Source: Mikania micrantha
Taxonomy: Eukaryota; Streptophyta; Magnoliopsida; Asterales; Asteraceae
NCBI GenBank assembly: GCA_009363875.1
Contig: CM018680.1
Span: 73,288,272 to 73,352,271, forward strand
Length of the DNA: 64,000 bases
Direction: 5' to 3'
In this document: piece after piece, positions 1-11,397 of the stretch
Numbering within the stretch: the stretch's first letter is position 1
Layout: each line of letters opens with the position of its first letter
Translations under genes and position numbers: made by a program
The notes under the pieces: generated by a model
The model's database searches: none
Seen by the model: only the letters and a program-made list of their open reading frames with translations
What the model was told of the DNA's origin: nothing

Positions 1-519
1 TGCAGTTGAAAGTACAAGATGGATTGACTTAGCAAGGTTAGGGTACTACACATACTCAACAAGGAACAAGTTCACTGTCGTTAGTTGTGACGATTATGCT
101 TTGATTACAGGCACAAGCGGAACCGAATCTTCTCCTAGTGGTTGTTTTGGACAATGTAACAAAGCACATGATGTGCCTAACAGGGAATGCTCGGGAATCG
201 GGTGGTGTTGAACGACATCTATACCAAAGGGTCTCACATATTGCAATATTACACTACATTCATTAGAAAACGACTCAGATGTTTTGTCCTTCAATGAACG
301 TGGTTATGGGTTTCTTGTTGAGGAAGACGGTTTAAAGTTTAGAGGTGTCACTGATTTATCGAATGATTATCGGGACTTCTATCATAAGAGATTATTAAGA
401 GTAGGTCCACAATGCGTGTTGTGCTTGATTGGGTAATCAAACTGGCAGTAAAGTGTGCCCATAAGGTTAATGAATACAAAGGAAATAGTTCATGTTATGA
501 TCATGTAGATGGTGGAGGA

Positions 520-1148
520 CAATGACGGACCCAGAAAATTTTTTCATGGGAGCAAAAGTTTTTAAGTTTGTATGATTACCATTATATAATTTATTTCCTC
601 TTATGTTCAAGTCAGGTTGGATTCGGTCAGGTCGTGTCATGTTAATAAAAGACAATCAAACAAAATTTTATATGCAAAAACATAATAAAAATACAATACA
701 TGTAAAATCATTCTCTATAAAGTTTTATTTTTTAAAATTTATCCAAAACAATGTATAGAAAACTTTTCTAAGTAACTTTTTGTTCTCAAAACAAATACAA
801 ATTAATATCTATTGAATTTTCATCACCAATCAAATTACGCAAATCTGACATCAAGTATTATGTTAATAGGTTATTAAAATTAATAATGAAGTTGTTTAAA
901 ATAGGCTAGTGATGGTTTAGCCTATTTAAAGTAATATTGGACTTGGTTTTAAATTTGGTTTGAATTATTAACTAAGTTTTTTTAACTTTATTTTATTTAC
1001 TAAAACTAAAAATTAAAAGTTAAAAGGAGGGGATTGCAAAATTTTATAGGAGGCGATCGAGATTTTAACATATATATACTACTATTTTTTTTCTCCAAGG
1101 ACGACCGTTGCCCTCCTTCTTCTCTAGGTGGGTATGCTACTGCCACCG
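520..1148. mobile_element. Non-autonomous hAT-type MITE inside pseudogene A
   Basis: Left end CAATGACGGACCCAG and right end GGTGGGTATGCTACTGCCACCG are decayed forms of the CAGTGGCGGA / TACGCCACTG termini seen on cleaner copies at 4915-5736 and 28608-29223. It interrupts the WAK EGF coding region exactly where the copy in pseudogene C does, so it inserted before the duplication. The 8-bp target duplication is no longer clear. No coding capacity. Confidence 0.7.
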
Positions 1149-2049
1149 TTGGTGCGTGGGTATCGTTGTAAAAGCAAGGAAGGTTATGAGGGTAACCCAT
1201 ATCTTCAGCCAGATTGCCAAGATCAGCTTCCCCAACTGTCCCCAAGTTTGTCTTTTTTTCGTTTTTTTTAAAGGAAGAACACCAAAATTGATGTCAAATT
1301 TTAGCCGTTTGTTTTATGTGGCCACCTTCATCTTAGCTTGTGCTTTTGGATACGCAACGACTTAGCATGCACTTTTGTAGGCTTAGCCTTTGCCCTTTAG
1401 CGACTTTAACCTCTGCTTTTGCTATCGGCAATAGTTGAACATGTTTTGGGATCGACTATCTATGTTTTGATGATTTGCTTATTCAAAGTTTCCAAATTGA
1501 TGATTTTTTCCTTTTTTCTTCATTTTGGCTTATCTAAATTTATGCACGTCATTCTCAAGAAAACATTTTAAGGATTTGATCTATATACATTTATAGCTTA
1601 TATTTAGTTAAGACAAGACAGATCCAGACTCTTCCGAAGCAACTTTTCTTTTCTCTTTTAGGTAGGGGTAAGGGTTATCTTCATGTCTCCCCCCATACCC
1701 TACACAAAGTTGGATTTTACTGGGTATGTTATCGTATTTAGTTAAGATTAGTTGATCATTAGATCTTCATTAAAGTAATTGTTTTGACATTAAAAAACTC
1801 AAATTTAATCCCTTGATCTTGAACCAACTTCCCGTTTGATGTTCATGAAAAATTAGTTTCCATGCTTTGATAAAATTTAGTTGCATTTTTTATTTATATT
1901 TTAAATAATCAATTAAGAGTCCAAACTTTATACTTGTTTTCCTAATTTCATATTCGTGTTAAGTTTCTCTTCCCCTGCATCATCCCAATTGTTATCTCTT
2001 CCCCGCCACCATGTTTTCCTAAACCAAAACAAGCTCTTAGCCGAAATCA
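1149..2049. other. Decayed intron 1 of pseudogene A with a SINE-like stretch
   Basis: After the EGF remnant (ending near 1221) there is AT-rich non-coding sequence that aligns along its length with 29224-30950. Around 1383-1385 it holds the empty target site (CTTAGCC) of the Harbinger element present at 29471-30232. About 1628-1735 resembles the body of a tRNA-derived SINE on the plus strand (GGTAGGGGTAAGG, then GGATTTTACTGGGTATG), matching 30484-30600. Nothing else recognisable. Confidence 0.5.
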
Positions 2050-2901
2050 AACATAAACCTGACTACGCACTCTATGTTTTTCTTGAATCAAACATATATA
2101 CTTTTCGTCTTCTTATTAGACATCGACGAGTGGAACGGTCAAGGAACCAACCCTTGCCATGGTGTTTGCATTGTTATTACAGAGATCAAATTATTGGTAA
2201 TTAAATGTGCTTATTGTGTGGTGTACAAGGGAGTTTTGTCAGTTGAACATGTAGTCGTAATAAAGAAGACTGAAGTAATGGATACAACCCAAAGAGAGCA
2301 GTTCATCAAAGAACTTTTTGATCCTAACACAAGTCATTCATCAAAATGTGGTAATGCTTGTTGGTTGTTGCTTGGAAGAGGAAGTTCCTTTACTAGTTTA
2401 TGAACTCATCTCATGATTATGCTTACGTTTGTATGCTATTACGGTATGTTTACAAATGAATAATAGTATTATTTAAATTAACATAAACCTGACTACGCAC
2501 TGTATGTTTTTCTTGAATCAAACATCTGTACTTTTCGTCTTCTTATTAGACATCGAAGAGTGCAACGGTCAAGGAACCAACCCTTGCCATGGTGTTTGCA
2601 TTCTTATTATAGAGATCTAAGTTATTGGTAAATGTGCTTGGTGTACAAGGGAGTTTTGTCAGTTGAACATGTAGTCGTAATAAAGAAGACTGAAGTAATG
2701 GATTCAACCCAAAGAGAGCAGTTCATCAAAGAACTTTTTGATCCTAACACAAGTCATTCATCAAAATGTGGTAATGCTTGTTGGTTGTTGCTTGGAAGAG
2801 GAAGTTCCTTTACTAGTTTATGAACTCATCTCATGATTATGCTTACGTTTGTATGCTATTACGGTATGTTTACAAATGAATAATAGTATTATTTAAATTA
2901 A
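2050..2901 (+). repeat. Tandem duplication of about 430 bp in pseudogene A
   Basis: Unit 1 is 2050-2479 and unit 2 is 2480-2901. Each begins AACATAAACCTGACTACGCAC and ends with TAATAGTATTATTTAAATTA. Each contains the EGF-exon scrap plus the kinase scrap. Unit 2 lacks about 11 bp near the fusion and differs at a few bases. Pseudogene C has only one, truncated, copy, so the duplication is specific to this locus. Confidence 0.85.
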
Positions 2902-3628
2902 CAACCGTTGCAGCTGATTTTTTTGTTTGCATTTGGATATTGGTGATATTGTTACCGTTATCGCGAAGAAGTGCTCACATCAGCATATAGCGGTATTAGG
3001 TTAAAAAAATTATTGGGTGATTGTGTGACACAAGTTTTAAATCGTTTTTAATTTTTTACTATGATTGAATATTTATAAATGAACAATATGTTTGTTAGGT
3101 GAAAATAGCATTTTCTATCCGGATCAAACTCTATTAACATCTTAAGTCTCTTACCCTCACTTGTCATGTGGGTTTGTCATGATGGTTCAAGGCTTTTGTG
3201 TTAGAAAACATATATTGAAGGTTCAATTCCCATCTAAAGCATTTTTGTTTTTCTATTATTAAATAATACTATTTAAAGTTAATATCAATATTTAAATAAT
3301 AGTATTAACGCAATAAATAAATATTATTAATAATTAGTTAATACTATTATTCTTTACGAGTAACATTAAATTTATTATTTTAGTACATATTGACAGTTAT
3401 TTACGGGCAGTTTTTTGGCATGTATTTTAATGTTCGTGATTTTGTCACCGTTGTTGTTAACTAATACCCTGCCCATGTTCACGACTGCTACAATTCAGTA
3501 TTATATGTCGAATTAACAACTGTTGTGTTATGCTTTTATTTGTGTTTTGATATAAAAAATCGTGTATATGTTTTGATATTTGGAATCATAACGGAATTTC
3601 CGCCGCAACGCGCGGGGAAATCCACTAG
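2902..3628 (+). mobile_element. Helitron-like 3' end; 5' end not resolved
   Basis: AT-rich sequence ending at 3625-3628 in CTAG followed by a host T, preceded by the GC-rich stem CGCAACGCGCGGGG, which is the usual plant Helitron 3' signature (hairpin then CTRR). A related end occurs at 7476-7479, and both are preceded by GTTTTGATATT. I could not identify a convincing 5' TC terminus, so the left boundary is arbitrary. No Rep/helicase coding sequence is present. Confidence 0.45.
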
Positions 3629-3656
3629 TTTAACCTGAAATATATGATTTAAACAT

Positions 3657-3913
3657 AAACAAACAAATTCCCACTTTTTAGTAGGGTCTGGGGGAAGAAT
3701 GTATACAAACCTTACCCCTGTCCCAGTTGAGATAGAGAGGCTGCTTCGAATGAGTCCCCGGCTCAAAGTTATCAACTGAAGTTAATCGTTCCGTCGTTTT
3801 TAACGTTATTTTCACAAAGTAAGTAAAATAACGTTAAAATAAGTGCAATTTTACTTTTTCCCTTGAGGACCCACACATATATACATTATATGCGTGCACC
3901 ACAAATGGGGCGC
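3657..3913 (-). mobile_element. SINE with 15-bp target-site duplication
   Basis: A 257-bp insertion flanked by the direct repeat ATATGATTTAAACAT (3642-3656 and 3914-3928). Read on the minus strand it contains GAGCCGGGGACTCATTCGAAGC and AGGGGTAAGGTTTG blocks that resemble the tRNA-derived head of plant SINEs. The same insertion is at 27703-27960, while the paralogous site near 6523 is empty. Confidence 0.7.
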
Positions 3914-3928
3914 ATATGATTTAAACAT

Positions 3929-4458
3929 ATTTATCATAGTTTTATATATAAAAATAGCATATTACAATATACAATATTTCATATACAATATTTCTACAAT
4001 GTCAGAAGAAAGATTGAACGACTTAGCTATTTTATCGATTGAAAAAGATTTGCTAACCGGATCTGATTACGAATACATTAATAAACAGTTTGCATCCATT
4101 AAAGCTAGAAAAGTAAATTTAATATAAATATAAATGTGTTTCTCATTATAAACAGTTTGATGCTTCATATCTTTTTTGAAAAAAATTTTTTACTCTGCCA
4201 ATTATAAACAATACTTTATAATTGTCGGTCCCAAGCCCGGAGAACAAAAGAGGAGGGTTTTTGGATGTTAGATTTTTTTGTTGGTTAAAACACAAGTTGC
4301 AGGACTGCAGGTGCAGGAGTTGGACTGCTAGGTGCTGGACATCAAGAGATATACTGCTCACTGCGGTTAAAAATGGCTGCATGTTAGTTTTTTTTTGGGT
4401 TAAAAGGGCCTCGTAATTTTTTTTTGCTTTGGGCCTCAACCAGGCGGTCCTGGCTGTG
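3929..4458 (+). mobile_element. 3' end of a hAT element with transposase C-terminus
   Basis: Positions 3999-4127 encode a 42-residue peptide (SEERLNDLAILSIEKDLL, then INKQFASIKARK) that matches the C-terminal dimerisation region of the hAT transposase class fused to MYM/TTF-type zinc fingers. After the stop come a non-coding tail and a terminus with GGGCCTC repeats, ending near 4458 in AGGCGGTCCTGGCTGTG, reminiscent of the GGCCGGCCCTG-type ends of that class. The rest of the transposase is missing, so this is a truncated remnant. Confidence 0.6.
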
Positions 4459-6124
4459 ATTACGAAGTATGGTGAGAAGCATTATGCAATATCACTGAGT
4501 TGTTTACACAATAACATTTCTCTATCACCTTGTTTTAAATTCAAAATCAAATAATATGTGTTTCGAAAAACCAAATTCAGATGTGGTTTGATCGGAATTT
4601 CGGTTTTTAAAGCGTGTTTCGAATGCCAGTCCCATGATTTGAATAGGTGGACACAAAACTTGCCAACTAGCCATTATCACAATTAAAAAAAAAAAAGAGC
4701 CACGACTTGATCAAAATTAAAATTCGAAAGCAAACAAGAAGAAACACCATGGTGGATTCTGTAGACAACAAAGTCAACCAAAGTCTTTGTTAGAAGTAGA
4801 GTTTTCCATCAAATCACACCACAACCATAGTCATTGAACAATTACATAAGTTAGCTCATGAGTCAATATAAACAACAAAAAACACCATTTATCAAAGTCT
4901 TAATTTATCATATGCAGTGGCGGAACAAAAAATTTTTTCATAGGGTTAGGTTGAATCGGGTCGAACCATGTTAAAAAAAGCAAACAAACTTAATTTCATA
5001 TATAAAAATATAATAAAAATACAATATATCTAAAGTTGCTCTTATGCCTTGTAAAATAGGAAGGTTTGGTTGTGTTAGGTAGAGGGTTATAACGGGTGCA
5101 TGCCAGGATGGGTGCAGCCTGCAAGTTAGGATGAGTTTTAAGGAAAATCAGTTTGAGTTTAAAAGGATTATTTTAGAAAACTTCAATTTTGTTCAAATTA
5201 AAGTGAATTGTAACTAAACAAATAGTTTAATTGAATAATTTTTAGTGATTTTCTAATCAAATATAATACTGATAATTTTTATCCGTTTGAATCAACTATA
5301 TTCACATAATTTTTAAGTTATCCATCTTAAGACGCGTTGTGCTTAGGTGCTAATCATCTCAACCCATTTGAAGTTATGATTTTATATTATAATGGTACCT
5401 ATTTCAACCCAAAATACAATAATTGTTTACCCATTCTTCGCATTTATCTTGTTATAAGTTAAGTTGTCAGGCATAGTTGTTCCCTACTGAGTTTTATTTT
5501 TAAAGTACATCAAAAACAACATCTATGGAGACTTTTTTAAATATCTTTATCTCTAATAAACAAGTATAACTATCACTTAAATTCTCAACATAAGTCCAAT
5601 TATTTAAAGTTAAGGGGGGCAATTGCAAAATATTAAGGGGGTCGATCAGGATTTTAACATATATATACTACTGGAAAAAAATTCAGGGAGAGCGGCTCCC
5701 CTCCCCCTCTCAAAGCTAGGGGTGGGTACGCCACTGATCATATGTATCCCATAAGTTCAAATCAAACCAAAGATATTAATTAAACTGTAACAAAAGATAG
5801 CTAGAGTGATCTAACACTTCCTTGCAAGTGCTAGTCTAAAGGATCTAATTGCAGCGTAATTTTGATCCTGCTTTATGTATGGTCCGGGAAGTAGCCCGAT
5901 GATGTACACGATCTTATCTTATAAATTTGTGTAAAAGACTATTTCTTATTACTTGAACACATGACCTTCCTATGATCATAATACAACAACCTTACCAATT
6001 ACTAAATGATTCGTTGTCCCATTTGGTAGTCCAATCTAGCACTCTATAAATTGATTTGATAACTGTTGGTAAAACATTCACAAAATAATGACAAATGATA
6101 ATCATGAAGATTCATTTCATTCTT
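4459..6124. other. Duplicated WAK upstream region
   Basis: Apart from the hAT MITE at 4915-5736, this stretch aligns collinearly with 24150-24683 and 27151-27330 (for example TTTACACAATAACATTTC and CACCATGGTGGATTCTGTAG). It leads into the start of a WAK exon in both places, so it is a duplicated 5' flank of a WAK gene. No gene of its own. Confidence 0.6.
4915..5736. mobile_element. hAT-type MITE, 822 bp, intact ends
   Basis: Begins CAGTGGCGGAAC and ends GGTGGGTACGCCACTG, giving inverted termini CAGTGGCG, and is flanked by a perfect 8-bp duplication ATCATATG (4907-4914 and 5737-5744). The paralogous segment near 24586 reads TTTATCATTTGTATCCC without the element, i.e. the empty site. Non-coding; it must depend on a hAT transposase from elsewhere. 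Confidence 0.92.
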
Positions 6125-6240
6125 TTTTTTTTGGTTAAAGTTTCCTCTTACAATGACCATGGGAACCTTTGATGGCTCAACCACAAACAAGATAAAAAAA
6201 AAAAAACCAAACTGTCCAACCGTCGGCGGGAATACTATAA
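6125..6240 (+). pseudogene. WAK-like exon 1 stub (pseudogene B)
   Basis: Aligns to the first part of WAK exon 1 in genes 2 and 3 (ATGGGAACCTTTGATGG, then CCAAACTGTCCAACCG), encoding the TFDGSTTN and NCPT stretches around the signal-peptide end. A poly-A expansion disrupts the frame and the exon stops where a dispersed repeat begins near 6245. The same junction recurs at 27330-27447, so this is a shared ancestral break. Confidence 0.7.
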
Positions 6241-6560
6241 TTCGATCTATACCTAGGAATGTAAACGGGAAAACCAATCCGAAGCTCGTTAAAGCTCGAG
6301 CTCGCTCCTTTTGACAAAATAAGGCTCGAGCCCGACCGTTAAGGAGCTTTATTTTCAAGGCTCGAGCCCGGCCGTTAAAAAGCTTTATTTTTTAGGCTCA
6401 TTAGAAATTTCTAGGCTCTAGCGGAGCTCGGCTCGGCTCGTTTATTTTTTATTATTTAACTTTTTTTATTTTAATTACTAATTTAATATATATTTATAAT
6501 TATACTTTTCAAATTTAACCTAAAATATATGATTTAAATACATTTATCATAATTTAACCT
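6241..6560. repeat. Dispersed repeat rich in AGCTCG / GGCTCG
   Basis: Starts CTAGGAATGTAAACGGG and runs through several imperfect copies of AAGGCTCGAGCCCGGCCGTTAA to GAGCTCGGCTCGGCTCG, then AT-rich sequence. A second copy lies at 27455-27687. It ends at TATGATTTAAA, the empty target site of the SINE found at 3657 and 27703. Element class not recognised. Confidence 0.5.
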
Positions 6561-7479
6561 GAATTGACAGCCATTGCATCCGAGTTTTTAGTATATATAC
6601 ATTTAGATGTCAAAAGGAATATTAAATAGTTTTTCCAATCTTGGCAACTATAATTAATTTTTAGTGTTTTATTTTGAACAGTGAACTTTGGACTCTTATT
6701 TTTAAATCTCCCTCATACTTAACGCAATTTATTTGATCACAATTACCTCACAAACGTTTATATAAATTCTTAACTCAAACGGTCTAAGAAATTTTGTACG
6801 TTATTCACATGTCTATATAGCTGGCATTCTTTACTCATAGTAAGAAAAATGGATAGATTTGGGTAAGAATTATTGTACTTTAGGTTGAAATGAGTAACAT
6901 TATGATATAAAATGAGTTAACATGTATAAAACTTTAATACACTGTGGTTCAAGATGTGTAACTTAAAAACTATGTGAATACAATGAATTAAAGCAAGTAA
7001 GAAAGATTAATTATATATTTAATGATAAAATCATTAAAAAAATATTCAAATAAATCATTTAATTTATTACAACTCATTTAACTTGAGCTAAATTAATGTT
7101 TATTTACAAGCGACCCGTTTAGACCCACAGTCCCACACTGATTTTCTGTAAAACCATCTTGATCCGCACATGCTCTAATCCATCATCCATTCCAACCTGC
7201 CCATACTGCCAGGTTTGGTTTGGTTTTATGATTTTTAACATTATACGCTTAAGTTTTGATTCGTATTCCTTATAAATAGTGCTTGATTTATTGTTTTACG
7301 ACCATATTGACAATCCTTGAGGCTGATGTGTTTTTCTGCAGAGCATGCACGTTTACAACAAAGTGACAAAAATTGTGACGTATTTTTATGTATGCATTTT
7401 AATATACAGAATGTTGTATGCGTTTTGATATTCGAAATCTTGGCGACATACCCACCGAAACGCGTGGGAAACCCACTAG
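6561..7479 (+). mobile_element. AT-rich spacer ending in a Helitron-like 3' terminus
   Basis: Mostly low-complexity AT-rich DNA without a recognisable gene. At 7455-7479 it ends CGAAACGCGTGGGAAACCCACTAG followed by T, the same hairpin-plus-CTAG signature as at 3628. Left boundary unknown. Confidence 0.4.
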
Positions 7480-7499
7480 TTGGAACTATAAAGCAACTT

Positions 7500-8099
7500 G
7501 TCTATTTTGTAAGATGCTTATCACTTGCATATATTTAGTTGCAAGGCGCACATAATTTAGCAACACTTGTGGACTTGAAAAAACAATAACTAAATATTGG
7601 AGCTAAAAAACACACTTGGAAACTAAAACTAAGCCAAATTTGAGAAACACTCTTTCTATTCATGCATGAACTTTTTGTACATTACGACAGACCAAAAAAC
7701 AAAAGAAAAAGAAGCCAATTCAAAGGTACAAGTCCTTTACGATTGGAACAACATTATTGTTATTGTATCATGACATTTCAAAAGTATTCGGGGTAAACTA
7801 AAGTCTTTGAATAACGACAAACAAGATGTATGTAACACCAGTGACGAAGCTTAACCGTTTTGAAAAAGGGCGAAAATTTGCGAAACCACAGTAAACGTTA
7901 ATTTTTTGAATCGAGTTGACGAAACCAATACTTGAAACAAAATATAACCTTTCAGTTGAAATAGGGGCGACCCGACCCCTATTAACCTTCATCAACGTTT
8001 AACACTCCTGTAGTCAGTCTATAAATTGACATGATAATTGTTAGTAGATTAAGCACACAGGAGAGAGTGAGAGAGAGAGAGAGAGAGAGCAACTCAAAC
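7500..8099 (+). promoter_or_regulatory. 5' flank of WAK-like gene 2
   Basis: Aligns over about 600 bp with the 5' flank of gene 3 (61715-62329), for example ATGCATGAACTTTTTGTACATTAC, so the genes were duplicated together with their promoters. It contains a (GA)n run at about 8063-8090, just before the start codon, also present in shorter form in gene 3. No unambiguous TATA box assigned. Confidence 0.55.
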
Positions 8100-8771
8100 A
8101 TGTTTCTTGATCCTTTCATCCTTTTCATGTTTATAATTCCTCTAACAACGGCCGTAGGAACCTTTGATGGTTCTACCACAAACAACAACATAGCAAAACC
8201 AAACTGTCCAACCGCGTGCGGAAATATTACAGTTCCTTACCCTTTCGGTATCGGCACCGATTGTTCGTTAGACGACAACTCGTTTAACCTCACATGTGAC
8301 ACATCCTATTACGAATCCCCAAAGTTGTTTATTGGAGATAGCAACCTGGATATATACAACATTTCAGATTCAGAGTTGCGCATATTCACTATAGTTTCTA
8401 ACTGATGCTACAACCAAAGTGGGTATGTAGATGGATGCACATCATATATCGACATAGGAACGTATAAGGCATTCACTTTCTCAACAAAGAACAAGTACAC
8501 AGTCGTTGGCTGTGACGATGTTGCTTTGATTTCAGGGAGAGACGACGCCTACTTTGCTGGTGGTTGTAACGGATTATGTCGAGAAGAAGTTGATGTGGCT
8601 GATGGAGAATGCTCGGGGATCGGGTGTTGTCAAACATCTATGCCAAAGGGTCTCACATATTACAATGTTAAACTTAACACCTTAAATGAACACTCAGATG
8701 TCTTGTCCTTTAATGCATGTGGCTATGGGTTTCTTGTTGAGGAAGGCAAATTTAAGTTCAACACCAGTTAT
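8100..8771 (+). pseudogene. WAK-like gene 2, exon 1, 5' part (nonsense mutation, cut by retrotransposon)
   Basis: Starts at ATG 8100 in the same context as gene 3 (CAACTCAAACATG). The encoded protein has a hydrophobic signal peptide (about residues 1-20), a GUB_WAK pectin-binding-type region (NCPTACGNITVPYPFG, then GTDCS) and the WAK-associated cysteine-rich region (CDDVALISGRDDAYFAGGC, CREEVDVADGECSGIGCC). A TGA at 8403-8405 replaces the CGA (Arg) of gene 3. The frame stays open beyond it to 8771, where LTR 1 of the gypsy element begins. Compared with gene 3, about 106 bp of exon 1 are missing at the insertion. WAK family members span the plasma membrane and bind cell-wall ligands; this copy cannot make a full receptor. 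Confidence 0.9.
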
Positions 8772-10847
8772 TGTAACATCCTAATATATGTATAATATAT
8801 ATACATACATATAGGTGTTTGTAGATATATCATTCAAAAATAATATTTAAGTGTGTGTGTGCAATGTGTGGTGGGAAATAATTGAAAAAAAAATAATAAA
8901 ATCAACACATATATGTGTGTGTGTGGTGGACTATATTTAAAGAAAATAATAATAATTAAATACATAAATATGGTGTGAACGTGGGTTAAGAATCATCACA
9001 AAAAAAAAAAAAAGATATGCATCAAGTTGTTAAGGCGGCAGAAAACATAAAGGGGGGGGGGGTTGTTATTCGAATAGAACAAGAAAAAAAAAAAAGAAAG
9101 GAGCCAGAAAGAGAGAAAGCAGAAGAGAGAAAGAAGAAGGGTTTCGAAGATAAACTAGACACCCGTCTCGGAGCTTCAATCGTGAGTTTAGGTTGTGAAC
9201 CACCCGAGGTAATCACGTTTTCTCATCTTTGAATCATTATAGAATGTTTTGATGGGGGTTATGAACTAGGGTTCTAGAAACGTGAAATTGGGTTGAGTTT
9301 TGAATAGTTATGTGATCCAAAACTTGTGTATAGTTGTTTTGGTATGTTTTAAACATCCCTTGTTGTATGGATCATTATTTTGCAAAGAACTCAAGTTAGG
9401 GTTCATAAGAGTGAGATGAGAAAGATGACTCATTTGAGGTTATTGTTGTTGTCTAAATCTAAAAATATGTATAAGGATGAAATTGAGATATTGAAGTTGT
9501 CAAAAGAAAAAAAACTCATATGATGAGATTAATATGAGTTTAACCTAAATGGGTCAAATGGGTTAATTTGATCAAATTAGTATAAAGTTAAAATTCAGAT
9601 TATCCTAGAAAGATTGAAACATGAAGGTTGGGTGAAAGGTGATCAGTATGAGTAATCATACAAAATATGATAAATATGTTAAACAAATTCGAACGGGTCG
9701 GATGTGTATAGTATGTGAAATATATATATATACACACACATATATGTGTGTGTGTGTATATATATATTCATGCAAATGTTTATAAACATTTCAAAAAAAA
9801 GGTTGAACGAATAAAAAAAATATTGACCCGTATAGAGTTTAACAGGAAAACGAGATCTCAATCGAGAGGATAATCAAGCAGGATCCTTTGCAGATAGAGG
9901 TAAGTTACCCGTTTGATTGAACTTGTAGTTGTAGGATTGGGTGAGTCCACACTACAAGTATTTGTGCATGAGCATATATGTGATTTATTGTTTTGATTGA
10001 ATTTGATATAAATGGATATGATTAGTGCGGTTATTGTAGTTTAATGATTTACAAGGTGTGTGAACATTCAACTAGTAATAATGATTAAGTTGATTTACAA
10101 GAGTGTAAACAACCATCATAATTTGGAGGTTATGATCTACAAGAGTGTAGACATTAAATTGGTAATACACATGCTTCGATTCACAAGATGTGTGAACATA
10201 AGACATGCAAATCTAATGTATTAGATTCACAAGGTGTGTGAACACAAGATGATTTACAAGAGTGTAGACATCTAATTTCAATAGTCAAATTGTTTAAGTT
10301 TGACTATTGGTAAATATGATGCACAAATGGAGTTTTGTGTGCACATATGTGTTGTGTTAAATTATAATGATTTTGTATGAATGGGAGATTTACATGATGT
10401 TGGGTGAAAACGACCCGTTAGTAAATCGTGTTGTATGCGATTGAATAATATAACCAAGTTAAAGTTGGAAAAAATCATTAGTGTATCCATATGATGTTAT
10501 GGAGTACACTTGAGAAAATAGCGGGGTAATCTTACTTAGTTTAACGAACTAATGGTGAATTCAAATGTGGCGTTTACAGGTACAAAGGAGTCGGGTGAGC
10601 GGTGATGGTGATTGGAATCGAACGTGGAGGCTTGTATGATGGTTTTAATCTTAATAACCAAACTGTTTTGAAACTTTTGTGTAATAAATGTTTTGTAAAT
10701 TATGTAAACATACTTGAATCTAGTTTTTAACAAGTAGTGTGTTTGTAGAGGTGTAAGACACGAAAGTTTTTGCTGGGACCTAAATTTAGTTTATTAAATA
10801 ATGTTTTAAAATGTCTGGATGAGACATAAAATGACATGGGTGTCACA
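8772..10847 (+). repeat. Gypsy-1 LTR 1
   Basis: 2076 bp, TGTAACATCC to GGGTGTCACA (TG...CA). Closely matched by LTR 2, with differences mainly in homopolymers and TG/TA microsatellites. Inside, at 10045-10275, six irregularly spaced copies of a GATTYACAAGRKGTGTRRACA-like motif occur. No 5-bp target duplication can be tested because the far end of the element is lost. Confidence 0.9.
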
Positions 10848-10850
10848 GGT

Positions 10851-10863
10851 TGGTATCAGAGCC
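10851..10863 (+). other. Primer-binding site, initiator-Met tRNA type
   Basis: TGGTATCAGAGCC lies 3 bp after the LTR end, complementary to the 3' end of initiator methionine tRNA, the standard PBS of many plant LTR retrotransposons. The second copy is at 17996-18008. Confidence 0.9.
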
Positions 10864-11397
10864 AACGGTTTGAGCGATTTGAGTGCGTCATGAACACTTG
10901 AACTCAAACCATTGAGCTCTGAATAGATGGGAAAAGTCGTTCGATCCGAAATCCGATCACAAAGCCGAACTCACCAGGTATTATGTATCTGTTAATTGTT
11001 GTATAACGTTATGTGATATGGGGATTTGTTATGTTACAAACCAATATTCCTAACTTGTGTGAAACAGTGAACGTAAGGACACAGACATATGGTGCATATC
11101 TTGCTATGCCTGGCCAGCCTAGTAACATATACACGATATGAACGTATCTTTGGGAACATTATTTCATATTAGCATATGGAAGATTTGGTAAAATGTTAAA
11201 ACGGGGTGTATGTGATTGGTTAAAAATCACAATTGTGTCATTATTATTTAAATAATTGAGTAATTCACAAAAGTGTGAATATTCAATAAAGACACATAAA
11301 TATGTAATGTATAAATCCGTTAAGGATGAGTATGTGGTTTGAATATATGTTAGTATATGTAAAACTAATGATGTGTTTAAACTATTTCAGTCATAAA

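Larger units (their letters stand above)
1..2421 (+). pseudogene. WAK-like receptor kinase pseudogene A (5' end outside window)
   Basis: Remnant of a wall-associated-kinase-like gene. Positions 1-519 encode the second half of the extracellular WAK region (motifs FTVVSCDDYALITG, ECSGIGWC, KGLTYCNITL, GYGFLVEE can be read), with a TGA at 209-211 where paralogue C at 28.3 kb has CGA. A hAT MITE (520-1148) splits the EGF part, which resumes at about 1149-1221 (YRCKSKEGYEGNPYLQPDCQ); the splice donor after it reads AT instead of GT. A degenerate EGF exon follows at about 2129-2203 (DIDEWNGQGTNPCHGVC), fused without a normal intron to a kinase scrap at 2220-2403 (VYKGVLS, VVVIKKTEVMD, REQFIKELF) that ends at a stop. 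Most of the kinase is absent. The gene is dead. It is closely related to pseudogene C, with which it shares the same MITE insertion. Confidence 0.85.

Noticed and set aside
3536..3775. Minus-strand open stretches through the SINE copies (also 27639-27821)
   Set aside because: They coincide with the SINE and its flank and are shared only because the SINE is; no protein family recognised.
10045..10275. CRISPR-like spaced repeats in the gypsy-1 LTR
   Set aside because: Repeats are short, degenerate and irregularly spaced, in plant nuclear DNA, and duplicated with the LTR.
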